Source of the DNA: Bacteroidales bacterium | Lineage (GTDB): Bacteria > Bacteroidota > Bacteroidia > Bacteroidales > CG2-30-32-10 | DNA length: 49,284 nucleotides | Reading direction: 5' to 3' | Assembly: GCA_035353855.1 (NCBI GenBank) | Contig: DAOQAK010000030.1 | Location: 1 to 49,284 of the forward strand | Shown: in pieces, positions 9,922 to 17,004 of the stretch | Numbering within the stretch: the stretch's first letter is position 1 | How the letters are laid out: each line of letters starts with the position of its first letter | Notes under the pieces: generated by a model | The model's database searches: none | What the model saw: only the letters and a program-made list of their open reading frames with translations | Told to the model about the DNA's origin: nothing | Position numbers and translations under genes: made by a program

Positions 9922-10533
9922 ATGAAAAAAATAAATAATAATTTTTTGATTATTTTAATTATGTTTACCTTTTTAACAAATGTTAAATATAGTAATGTAA
10001 ATGATGGGATTTCAACACAAGGTAAACAGTTCCTAAGTGATTTATATTGGAACATACCCTTAAACACAGACCCAATTACAGTTTTTAATTTGCTCTCAGA
10101 AAAAAACAATATATTTTATGATATATCAAAGTCAGGTTTAGCATCAACAATTATGGCAGAAGCATATAACAATAAGTATATTGATGCATCTTTATCTAGG
10201 TGGAAATATATGACACTCTATGTATACTTTGATGATAAAATGAAATCTAAAGGAAAAATGATTTCAATTCATGGTTGTACTTCATATTCTATTCTCAATA
10301 CAATGACTTTTTTGATAGAAAGTATATCTGCAAAAAATACTTCAACTACTTGTAATAAAGAAGTTTTATTTGATGAAGCTTATAAATATGAATACTTCGC
10401 AGCCACAACTTCAACCACTCCTTTTTTTACAATAATCTCGCAAATTGAACATGACTCGAAAGATAAAACAAAAATAGTTGAAGCAAAATATCAATTTTGG
10501 TTAGATGAGACTGCATTAGTTTTTTCTAAATAG
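9922..10533 (+). CDS. Hypothetical exported protein
   Basis: I do not recognise this 203-residue protein. The N-terminus (MKKINNNFLIILIMFTFLTNV) is a plausible signal peptide, so it is probably exported to the periplasm or outer surface. The mature part is mixed alpha/beta, contains two separated Cys residues (GCTSYS and TTCNK), and has no recognisable catalytic motif. It is very rich in A/T codons (AAT, AAA, TTA) compared with the glycogen genes upstream and sits next to a second orphan gene, which fits an acquired accessory segment. It starts 133 bases after the fusion enzyme; the spacer shows only AT-rich sequence. Confidence 0.6.
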   Translation: MKKINNNFLIILIMFTFLTNVKYSNVNDGISTQGKQFLSDLYWNIPLNTDPITVFNLLSEKNNIFYDISKSGLASTIMAEAYNNKYIDASLSRWKYMTLYVYFDDKMKSKGKMISIHGCTSYSILNTMTFLIESISAKNTSTTCNKEVLFDEAYKYEYFAATTSTTPFFTIISQIEHDSKDKTKIVEAKYQFWLDETALVFSK

Positions 10534-10562
10534 CTATTACTTTGTTACACTAATTTTTTTAT

Positions 10563-10751
10563 ATGAAAAAGAAAATAGGGTATATCAAATATAATGATCA
10601 ACTCTTTGAGGTTTTTTGGGATACTGAAACAAAATTAGTATGGTGTAAGGATGACAAAGGGACTTTAACAAACTTTAATGATGCAAAAGCTTTAGCAGAA
10701 AATGTTGTTATTGACTGCGCAAAAGAAATGTTAAAATCTAGCGGATTATAA
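10563..10751 (+). CDS. Small hypothetical protein (62 aa)
   Basis: Small soluble protein without signal peptide or membrane segment. It reads as a short beta-hairpin start (KKIGYIKYNDQLFEVFWDTETKLVWC) followed by an alpha-helical tail (NDAKALAENVVIDCAKEMLKSS). It follows the exported orphan by 29 bases on the same strand, so they may be co-transcribed. I recognise no family. The beta-then-helix pattern and amino acid composition look like a real protein rather than random AT-rich sequence, but the coding call is only moderately certain. Confidence 0.5.
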   Translation: MKKKIGYIKYNDQLFEVFWDTETKLVWCKDDKGTLTNFNDAKALAENVVIDCAKEMLKSSGL

Positions 10752-10773
10752 TTAAAATATTGTTTCCCTGTGT

Positions 10774-10789
10774 TTGCGATGGTTCGCAA
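10774..10789. repeat. Short hairpin upstream of the beta-lactamase gene
   Basis: TTGCGA (10774-10779) and TCGCAA (10784-10789) form a perfect 6-bp stem with a 4-base loop, 33 bases before the beta-lactamase start. There is no T-tract, so it is not a standard terminator. It could be a leader structure or chance. Confidence 0.3.
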
Positions 10790-10822
10790 CAAGTGCAAGT
10801 AAGGATTTAATACTAATTTAAC

Positions 10823-11647
10823 ATGCAAAGTCTTAAACAAATATTTTTATACATATTTATATTTCTATCATTCGAATCGTTTTCGCAAATAACGGATACA
10901 GTTGATTTGAATAAAATATTTGGAAAGTTTGTTGGAGGATTTTGTATTTATGATATAAACACAAGCAAATATATTCAGTATAATAAGGCACAATGTGAAA
11001 AAAGATTTTCGCCCTGTTCCACTTTTAAAATCACGAATTCGCTTATAGGACTTGAAACTGGCGTAATTACTGATACCAGCTTTGTTATCAAATATGACAG
11101 TCTGCTTCATCCGAAAGATTCATTTATGTTGAACAATTCACCTTACAAATACTGGTATGATGATCTGTCATTAAAAAATGCCTTCAAATATTCGTGCGTT
11201 TGGTATTACCAGGAATTAGCAAGGAGGATAGGATTTGAAAGGATGAAAAAATATATCGATATTTTAAATTACGGGAATAAAGATATTTCAGGAGGTATAG
11301 ATAAATTCTGGCTTTGCGGCACTATTGAAATTTCAATTAACGAACAGGTGGAATTTTTAAAAGCATTTTATCAGCATAAATTAAAAGGTTTTTCTGACAG
11401 GAGTATTGATGCTGTAAAAAGCATAATGCTTTATGAAACTACTGACAATTACAAACTATACGGTAAAACGGGAAGCGGCGATTGTACGGATGATAAGGTT
11501 CTTGGCTGGTATGTGGGTTTTGTTGAAACCGCTTCGGGTCCGAAAATTTTTGCAATGAATGTGCTTGTTAATGATTACAACGACTTAAATAATAATTACA
11601 GAATAGAACTGACTAAAACAATTCTGAAAGAGCTTAAAATTATTTAA
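10823..11647 (+). CDS. Class D (OXA-like) beta-lactamase
   Basis: Serine beta-lactamase expected to hydrolyse penicillins in the periplasm. All class D landmarks are visible: S66-T-F-K69 (CSTFKITNSLIGLE; K69 is the lysine that is carboxylated in this class), S124-C-V126, Y150-G-N152, W163 in GGIDKFWL, and K215-T-G217 before GWYVGFVE. The YGN to W segment (YGNKDISGGIDKFWLCG) closely follows the OXA-10 type pattern. The 274-residue length with N-terminal signal peptide (MQSLKQIFLYIFIFLSFESFS) is normal. It differs from PBP transpeptidases and BlaR sensors in lacking extra domains. No regulator, insertion sequence or integron attC is seen next to it. Substrate range cannot be predicted. Confidence 0.93.
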   Translation: MQSLKQIFLYIFIFLSFESFSQITDTVDLNKIFGKFVGGFCIYDINTSKYIQYNKAQCEKRFSPCSTFKITNSLIGLETGVITDTSFVIKYDSLLHPKDSFMLNNSPYKYWYDDLSLKNAFKYSCVWYYQELARRIGFERMKKYIDILNYGNKDISGGIDKFWLCGTIEISINEQVEFLKAFYQHKLKGFSDRSIDAVKSIMLYETTDNYKLYGKTGSGDCTDDKVLGWYVGFVETASGPKIFAMNVLVNDYNDLNNNYRIELTKTILKELKII

Positions 11648-11703
11648 GCGGAGACAGCATTGCTTCGTGCAAGTCATATTACATATTAGAAAATAATAAA
11701 TTA

Positions 11704-11719
11704 CGCGTCATGAAACGCG
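11704..11719. repeat. Short hairpin before the VOC gene
   Basis: CGCGT and ACGCG form a small stem around CATGAA in the 112-base spacer between the beta-lactamase and the VOC gene. No T-tract follows. Function unclear. Confidence 0.25.
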
Positions 11720-11759
11720 CAAGAATAAATAAAAACAATAATTCATAAAAAATAAAACT

Positions 11760-12200
11760 ATGTCAAAAGTTAGTACTTATCTAAATTTTTCTCGCAATAC
11801 TGAGGAAGCTTTTAATTTTTATAAATCTGTTTTTGGTGGTGAATTCAGTGGGGGTGGAGTGGCACACTTTGGCGATTTCCCGCCACCGGCAGGCTCTCCG
11901 CAGTTGGCCGAAGAAGATAAAAAGCTTATACTGCATATTGAACTGCCCATACTTGGTGGTCACATTTTGATGGGCTCCGATGCACCGGAATCGATGGGAT
12001 TCAAAGTGAACACAGGAAATAATGTTCACATCATGCTTGAGCCCGATACCAGGGCAGAGACAAAAAAATTGTTCGATGCATTAGCAGTAGGTGGTAGAGT
12101 AATAATGGAATTACAGGAAATGTTCTGGGGTGCATATTATGGCAATTGCGTTGATAAATTCGGAGTGCAATGGATGTTTAATTGCACAGAAAAAAAATAA
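11760..12200 (+). CDS. VOC family (PhnB/glyoxalase-like) protein
   Basis: 146-residue vicinal oxygen chelate protein of the PhnB / 3-demethylubiquinone-methyltransferase-like group. The start MSKVSTYLNFSRNTEEAFNFYKSVFGGEFSG is the characteristic first beta-alpha-beta module, HIELPILGGHILMGSD is the middle strand pair, and the C-terminus ends with MFWGAYYGNCVDKFGVQWMFNC, the family signature. These proteins bind small ligands or metals; the biochemical role of this group is usually unknown and the Bacteroidota copies are generally stand-alone genes. Cytoplasmic, no signal peptide. A degenerate repeat follows the stop and separates it from fabG. Confidence 0.88.
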   Translation: MSKVSTYLNFSRNTEEAFNFYKSVFGGEFSGGGVAHFGDFPPPAGSPQLAEEDKKLILHIELPILGGHILMGSDAPESMGFKVNTGNNVHIMLEPDTRAETKKLFDALAVGGRVIMELQEMFWGAYYGNCVDKFGVQWMFNCTEKK

Positions 12201-12234
12201 TAATTGTAATAATACTTTTTTATTCAATTGTTCT

Positions 12235-12350
12235 CTTCTGCGGTTATTCGATTGTTCGACTATTCAATTATTCCAATGTTCAACTGTTCAATTATTCACA
12301 TGCTCAATTATTCGAATGCTCGGTTGTTCGATTATTCTAATGTTCAAAAT
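12235..12350. repeat. Degenerate short tandem repeat (ATTCNATTGTTC-like)
   Basis: The spacer between the VOC gene and fabG carries about ten imperfect units of 5-6 and 11-12 bases built on ATTC/GTTC followed by AA or GA (for example CTATTCAATTATTCCAATG). Overlapping open frames here translate to Cys/Ser/Ile low-complexity strings and are not credible genes. Similar TTC-rich spacers are familiar from Bacteroidota intergenic regions. Confidence 0.6.
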
Positions 12351-12374
12351 ATCTTTTTATTTCTTACACTTTCT

Positions 12375-12382
12375 TATATTTG
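12375..12382 (+). promoter_or_regulatory. Bacteroidota -10 element for fabG
   Basis: TATATTTG fits TAnnTTTG and lies 35 bases before the fabG start, directly after the degenerate repeat. No matching -33 TTTG is obvious. Together with the terminator behind fabG it makes a single-gene unit. Confidence 0.5.
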
Positions 12383-12417
12383 CAAATCAAAAAAAGTTTT
12401 AAACAAAAATTTTAAAC

Positions 12418-13164
12418 ATGAAATTACTTGAAGGTAAAACTGCAATAATAACCGGCGCATCGCGCGGCATTGGTCGTACCATTGCCATCCGCTTTGCCAA
12501 AGAAGGAGCCAACGTAGCTTTTTCCGATTTGTTTTACGATGCACAAGCTGAATCACTCGAAAAAGAATTATTGAGTTATGGTGTTAAAGCAAAAGGCTAT
12601 GCTTCCGATGCCAGCTCATTCAAAGCTTCTGATGATTTTATAAATGAGGTACTGAAAGATTTTCCTGTTATTGATGTTTTAGTTAATAATGCAGGTATTA
12701 CGCGCGACAACCTGCTGATGCGCATGACAGAAGCCGATTGGGATGCTGTTATTAATGTGAATCTGAAATCTGTTTTCAATCTTACAAAAGCTGTTCAGAA
12801 AGTGATGCTGAAACAACGTTACGGTTCAATCATCAACATGAGTTCGGTTGTTGGTGTTGAAGGAAATGCAGGACAGTCGAACTATTCCGCATCAAAAGCA
12901 GGAATACTCGGATTCACAAAATCAATTGCACAGGAACTGGGTTCGCGCAGTATTCGCTGCAATGCAATAGCGCCGGGATTCATCGAAACCGAAATGACAG
13001 CAAAACTTCCGGAAGATGTAAAGAAGAACTGGATTGAAAATATTCCTTTGAAACGTTCTGGCTCTACTGATGATGTTGCTGATGTTACAGTATTTTTAGC
13101 AAGCAACCTTTCATCATACGTTACTGGTCAGGTTATTAGTGTTGACGGGGGAATGCATATGTAG
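12418..13164 (+). CDS. fabG: 3-oxoacyl-[acyl-carrier-protein] reductase FabG
   Basis: NADPH-dependent short-chain dehydrogenase that reduces beta-ketoacyl-ACP in fatty-acid elongation. The cofactor loop is TGASRGIGR (12-20), the NNAG motif is at 90-93, and the catalytic set is S142/S143 (INMSSVVG), Y156 and K160 (YSASK). The C-terminal IETEMTAKLP and TGQVISVDGGMHM segments are the usual FabG substrate loop and end. Its 248 residues are the standard length. It is transcribed alone, with a -10 element upstream and a strong terminator 30 bases after the stop. General SDR enzymes look similar, but the segment after the NNAG motif (ITRDNLLMRM) is typical of true FabG. Confidence 0.93.
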   Translation: MKLLEGKTAIITGASRGIGRTIAIRFAKEGANVAFSDLFYDAQAESLEKELLSYGVKAKGYASDASSFKASDDFINEVLKDFPVIDVLVNNAGITRDNLLMRMTEADWDAVINVNLKSVFNLTKAVQKVMLKQRYGSIINMSSVVGVEGNAGQSNYSASKAGILGFTKSIAQELGSRSIRCNAIAPGFIETEMTAKLPEDVKKNWIENIPLKRSGSTDDVADVTVFLASNLSSYVTGQVISVDGGMHM

Positions 13165-13194
13165 TAAAAATAAAATTCAAAATTATAAAAGCTG

Positions 13195-13238
13195 AAAAAT
13201 TCCAAACTCAAGGCAAAGGGTTTGGAATTTTTCTTTTT
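13195..13238 (+). terminator. Rho-independent terminator after fabG
   Basis: AAAAATTCCAAAC (13195-13207) pairs perfectly with GTTTGGAATTTTT (13220-13232) around a 12-base loop and is followed by CTTTTTATT. It ends the fabG transcript. Confidence 0.85.
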
Positions 13239-13247
13239 ATTCAATAA

Positions 13248-13725
13248 CTGATGTTACGCAGAAAAATAATATTTTACATAAATTCGCAATGATAGGTAAT
13301 ATATTTATTGATTTTTTTATTCCAATCCCGTAGGGATTACAGCTTGGTAAAAAATTATAATATCAAATATAAAAGTGCCGTAGGTACTACACAATAAGAA
13401 AATCCAAGCACTAAATCCTAAATAAATTCAAATTACAAAACTCAAATGAATAAAACTATTTTTGGATTTATAAAATTGAATTTGAAGTTTTGTATATAGT
13501 TTAGAAATTAAGATTTGAAGTTTGAATAAAGGATAGTGCTTACAGCACATCACGTTGTTGCTATGTTGGGTTTTACCAAGCGATTATGCCTACGGCATAT
13601 ACTTTAAGAATAATTTTTGAATAGAAGGCCGGCTTTGACTCGATTATCCTTACACTCTCGTTTCGGGAGAATCGGCCCTGTATGACCTTTTACTTTGTGT
13701 GAATTTATTTGTTTGCGTAACATCA
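13248..13725. repeat. MITE-like element, copy 2
   Basis: Fills nearly all of the gene-free stretch after the fabG terminator. The ends are ACTGATGTTACGCA and TGCGTAACATCAGT, matching the core of the element at 5164-5438. Inside are four short palindromes with CCTACGG-like centres or variants: AATCCCGTAGGGATT (13324-13338), GTGCCGTAGGTAC (13375-13387), GTGCTTACAGCAC (13536-13548) and ATGCCTACGGCAT (13586-13598). TTTACCAAGC boxes lie next to two of them, in opposite orientations. No ORF. The interior differs in length and sequence from copy 1 except for these modules. The right end overlaps the last codon of the T9SS gene at 13723. Confidence 0.65.
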
Positions 13726-15777
13726 GTCAATAATTATTTTTGAGGTTTTAATAATTTCATTATTCTTTTTCAATTGAAGAAAATAAATTCCGTTTTTTAA
13801 ATTATCCCTGTCGATAATTACTTTTCCATTGCTAATATTTTCAATACTTTTGGTAATTTGACCAACATTATTATAAATTAAAACAGCGTAATTATTTTTT
13901 GATTCATATTCAAAATTCAAAATTGAAAAATCAGGAAACGGATTTGGATAAATCTCAACATCATCATTTGTTTGCAAATCATTTAAACCTGTATAGGTGT
14001 TTACATAAGCATTGTGCGAAAATTCAGATGTATTGCCCGAAGCATCGGTTGCAGTAGATGTTATAACATCACCTGCATTTATTCCTGAAAGATGAATGCT
14101 CCAGTTGCCACCAGCATCAGGCGTTACACAACCTAAATATGTTTTTCCTTCACCATATGAATTTGAATCGGAATCGGCTATGTAAATTTCAATATTTGTC
14201 GTTAGTGGATTTGTGCAATCAATCGTTCCTTGAATAAATGTAAGTCCGTTGTAAGTCCAATAATCAGCGGAAGTGATAACAGGATAATTCATCATCATGT
14301 TTGGCCCAGTATCAGAGTCGCCGGCATCATTTAAATTTGTTCCGATAGGGAAGAGGTCGATGCCCAAAGTGCCATTATTGTGAATGGAGTTGCAGGATAT
14401 TTTATTATTTATATCTCCTGCAGTCATCAGGAATATCCCGGCAGAGCCGTTGTATGCAATGATATTTCCATTACCGGCACTTCCTCCGATAATATTATTT
14501 TTTGCGCCTTCGGCAATTCGTATTCCATCGAAAGCGTTGCCCAGCGGCAATAACCCTGATGAATCGGTTCCGATTTTATTTCGTGTGATTGAATTATTAT
14601 CAGTGTATGTTACATGAATGTCAATTCCCTGTTGTGCATTTCCCGAAATCACGTTGTTGTCGATATAATTATAAACAGGTGCACCATCAATAACTACGCC
14701 GTTTCCATTAGGCAAAGCAAGCGTTCCGTTTTTATCAGTTCCAATGAAATTACCTTTTACGGTATTGTGATTAGTTCCGTTGTTGTATACAAAAACACCG
14801 TAACCACTATTTCCCGAAATAATATTCCTATATGAAATTGAATCACCACCAATAATATTATAAGAAGAACCATCGTCGAATAAAACACCGTATGTATTAG
14901 GAATAGCAGCGCTTCCATTGATGTCTGTGCCAATATAATTTCCAAAAACTTTATTGTATTTAGCATCTGTTCCAATTATCGGGACTCCGTAAGCATTATT
15001 TCCCGAAATAATATTTCGTAATGCAGGATTATTTCCTCCAACATTGTTATACTTAGCGGTTCCTTCAATGCTCACGCCGTCATAGTTTCCAAGAGAAGCT
15101 GTTGCAGTTCTGTTTGTTCCTACAAAATTTCCTGAAACAATATTGCTATCAGCATTAACAATACGAATTCCAATATGACGATTTCCCGATACAATATTTC
15201 TTTCTTCAATTGAAGACCCTCCAACAATGTTGTGTTTTGCCCCACTGATTATTTCGATACCTATATTGTTGCCAAGACTGTCGGTAGCATTGTAATTTGT
15301 CCCGATGTAGTTTCCGTAAACATGATTGTTCTTTGCGTTAGCACCATAAATCTGTATGCCGCAAACAAGCCGCTGAAGTGTAATTCCCTTTATTATATTA
15401 TTCGCTGTATTCATTATGCAGAAGGCATGAGCAATTGTATTATTTACTCCGGTGATAATAATTTCTGGTCCATTTGGATTTGTATCACCCTGGTTGGTGG
15501 TTTGTGTTGTGCCGTCAATTGTGGTGTTCCCGTTAGTGATATATGGAAGGTAAGAAGCAAGTGTTATTGTCCATGTTCCTGTTGAAGAATTATAATTTGC
15601 ATCAGATGTTGGAATATTAAATGCTATCACATCACTTCCTGAATTTGAATTGGACGAAGTTATAGTACTTCGCAAAGAACCTGTTCCTGAATCATTGGTG
15701 TTGGTTACAGTAAAAGTATTTCCCGAACTTATTTCTGAAATTAAAATTATAAAAACAAAAAGAATTATCTTTCTCAT
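13723..15777 (-). CDS. T9SS-exported parallel beta-helix repeat protein
   Basis: 684-residue secreted protein. The start MRKIILFVFIILISEISSGNTFTV is a signal peptide, followed by TNTNDSGTGSLRSTI, typical of Bacteroidota beta-helix proteins. From about 90 to 480 it has roughly 60-residue repeats with the pattern NIISGN..YG..I and GNYIGTD..G..ALPN..GV, forming a right-handed beta-helix. The last ~80 residues (DVEIYPNPF, then YNNVGQI and NGIYFLQL) are a type A T9SS sorting domain. It is the third gene of a minus-strand operon and its ATG overlaps the previous stop by four bases (ATGA). Its stop codon lies in the inverted repeat of the adjacent element. Likely a cell-surface or released protein; ligand unknown. 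Confidence 0.88.
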   Translation of the reverse strand: MRKIILFVFIILISEISSGNTFTVTNTNDSGTGSLRSTITSSNSNSGSDVIAFNIPTSDANYNSSTGTWTITLASYLPYITNGNTTIDGTTQTTNQGDTNPNGPEIIITGVNNTIAHAFCIMNTANNIIKGITLQRLVCGIQIYGANAKNNHVYGNYIGTNYNATDSLGNNIGIEIISGAKHNIVGGSSIEERNIVSGNRHIGIRIVNADSNIVSGNFVGTNRTATASLGNYDGVSIEGTAKYNNVGGNNPALRNIISGNNAYGVPIIGTDAKYNKVFGNYIGTDINGSAAIPNTYGVLFDDGSSYNIIGGDSISYRNIISGNSGYGVFVYNNGTNHNTVKGNFIGTDKNGTLALPNGNGVVIDGAPVYNYIDNNVISGNAQQGIDIHVTYTDNNSITRNKIGTDSSGLLPLGNAFDGIRIAEGAKNNIIGGSAGNGNIIAYNGSAGIFLMTAGDINNKISCNSIHNNGTLGIDLFPIGTNLNDAGDSDTGPNMMMNYPVITSADYWTYNGLTFIQGTIDCTNPLTTNIEIYIADSDSNSYGEGKTYLGCVTPDAGGNWSIHLSGINAGDVITSTATDASGNTSEFSHNAYVNTYTGLNDLQTNDDVEIYPNPFPDFSILNFEYESKNNYAVLIYNNVGQITKSIENISNGKVIIDRDNLKNGIYFLQLKKNNEIIKTSKIIID

Positions 15778-17000
15778 AATGAAATCAGTTTGCCTGAATG
15801 TATTGTTCCTTCTGCATTTCGTACAATGTAGAAATATATTCCTGAAGGTAATTCGTTTGTGATTTTTATTGTTCCATCACTTGTGAAATTTTTAGTTATA
15901 ATTGCATTTCCTGTTATATCGTAGATCACAAGCGATGCGTTAGTAGTCGATGGCGAATGATAAATAAATGTAGCATTATCTGAATATGGATTTGGAAAAA
16001 CTTCGATACCTTCAATGTTATTGCTGATTACATCAATTCCGGCAGAACAACTGTGTGTGCATGAAGTAACGGTATTTTCAACAACTCCGTTATTCAAATC
16101 AATATATGGAGGACCTGATAAAGGTGACTGGTCGCAGATATCAACAGTTCCTTTTATATAACCTGAATTAGTAGAGTATGCAGCTATACAGAATGAACCG
16201 CTGCTTCCTTTTAATGTATCGGCATTTGTAAAATTATTGCTGATGTTGACAAAGCCATTGTTTGTAAATACAGCATCATGACTTAATGAATCACCATTAT
16301 AAAAGTCATGGTAAACGTTAAAAGGAACAGTAGATAAATTTTGAAAACTTCCTTTATTCATAAAATCATAATTCACAATCACACTGTCGTGTGTTGTTGC
16401 AGTTCCGGTATTTAAGAAATCTGTTGTGTAGATGGTGCCATTCCCAGTATATGAAACTGAATTTAAAAAATTGGTTAGCTTTAAACGTCCGTCATTATTG
16501 AGATTACCGTTGTTCCAAAAGTAAGTACTGTTAATTTCACTATTCTGAATATTTTCAATAGTACCATCGTTTCGCAAGCTGTCAACATCATTTATTATTC
16601 CATTGTTTGAAAAAGTTGTTGTATTATATAAAGCCTGTGTAACAGTCATGGTGCCTGAGTTTGTTACAGTTCCGCCTGATGAATAAAAACGGGCTACTTC
16701 AAAAGCTCCTTCATTAGTAAAAGAACCACCACCTATTGCGAAATCTACTAAGTCACCAAATTTTATTAATGAAGCACCGGCATTGATATTTACCGAACCA
16801 TATGTATATCCAAAGTTAGTGTTAAGTATGACATTATGATTTACTTCAATGATATATCCTGGTGCGGGAACACAGTTACAATCCCATGTTGCCGGGCTTA
16901 GCCAGGCGCCGGGTGCTACTGATGATATGGTTTGCTTTTGTCCGAATAATGTTAATGATATGCTTGACGATATAAATAACGTAAGTAAAAGTTTTTTCAT
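15774..17000 (-). CDS. T9SS-exported repeat protein
   Basis: 408-residue exported protein with signal peptide (MKKLLLTLFISSSISLTLFG) and a domain beginning WLSPATWDCNCVPAPGYIIEVNHNVIL, a pattern common at the start of Bacteroidota surface proteins. Residues 80-290 contain short Asn/Gly-rich beta repeats (for example TFSNNGIINDVDSLRNDG), which look like a beta-solenoid. The C-terminus (EVFPNPYSDNATFIY through GIYFYIVRNAEGTIHSGKLI) is a type A T9SS sorting signal. It starts four bases after the stop of the 866-residue gene and overlaps the start of the 684-residue gene, so the three are almost certainly co-translated. No enzymatic motif is visible. Confidence 0.85.
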   Translation of the reverse strand: MKKLLLTLFISSSISLTLFGQKQTISSVAPGAWLSPATWDCNCVPAPGYIIEVNHNVILNTNFGYTYGSVNINAGASLIKFGDLVDFAIGGGSFTNEGAFEVARFYSSGGTVTNSGTMTVTQALYNTTTFSNNGIINDVDSLRNDGTIENIQNSEINSTYFWNNGNLNNDGRLKLTNFLNSVSYTGNGTIYTTDFLNTGTATTHDSVIVNYDFMNKGSFQNLSTVPFNVYHDFYNGDSLSHDAVFTNNGFVNISNNFTNADTLKGSSGSFCIAAYSTNSGYIKGTVDICDQSPLSGPPYIDLNNGVVENTVTSCTHSCSAGIDVISNNIEGIEVFPNPYSDNATFIYHSPSTTNASLVIYDITGNAIITKNFTSDGTIKITNELPSGIYFYIVRNAEGTIHSGKLISL

Positions 17001-17004
17001 AGTT

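Noticed and set aside
10752..11760. Integron cassette or attC site around the beta-lactamase
   Set aside because: No GTTRRRY/RYYYAAC core pair or attC-like fold was found, and no integrase is nearby; only a short hairpin and an 8-bp repeat.
12235..12350. CRISPR array
   Set aside because: The repeated units are very short, imperfect and without distinct spacers.
12130..12402. Open frames of 60-90 residues after the VOC gene
   Set aside because: They translate the degenerate TTC repeat into Cys/Ser/Ile low-complexity strings and overlap the VOC gene; not credible proteins.
13621..13690. A second terminator or riboswitch inside element 2
   Set aside because: GGCCG and CGGCC can pair over about 45 bases, but there is no T-tract and no recognisable ligand-binding core.
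15232..15585. Plus-strand open frames opposite the T9SS genes
   Set aside because: They are antisense shadows of the beta-helix repeats, with no start context or protein-like composition.
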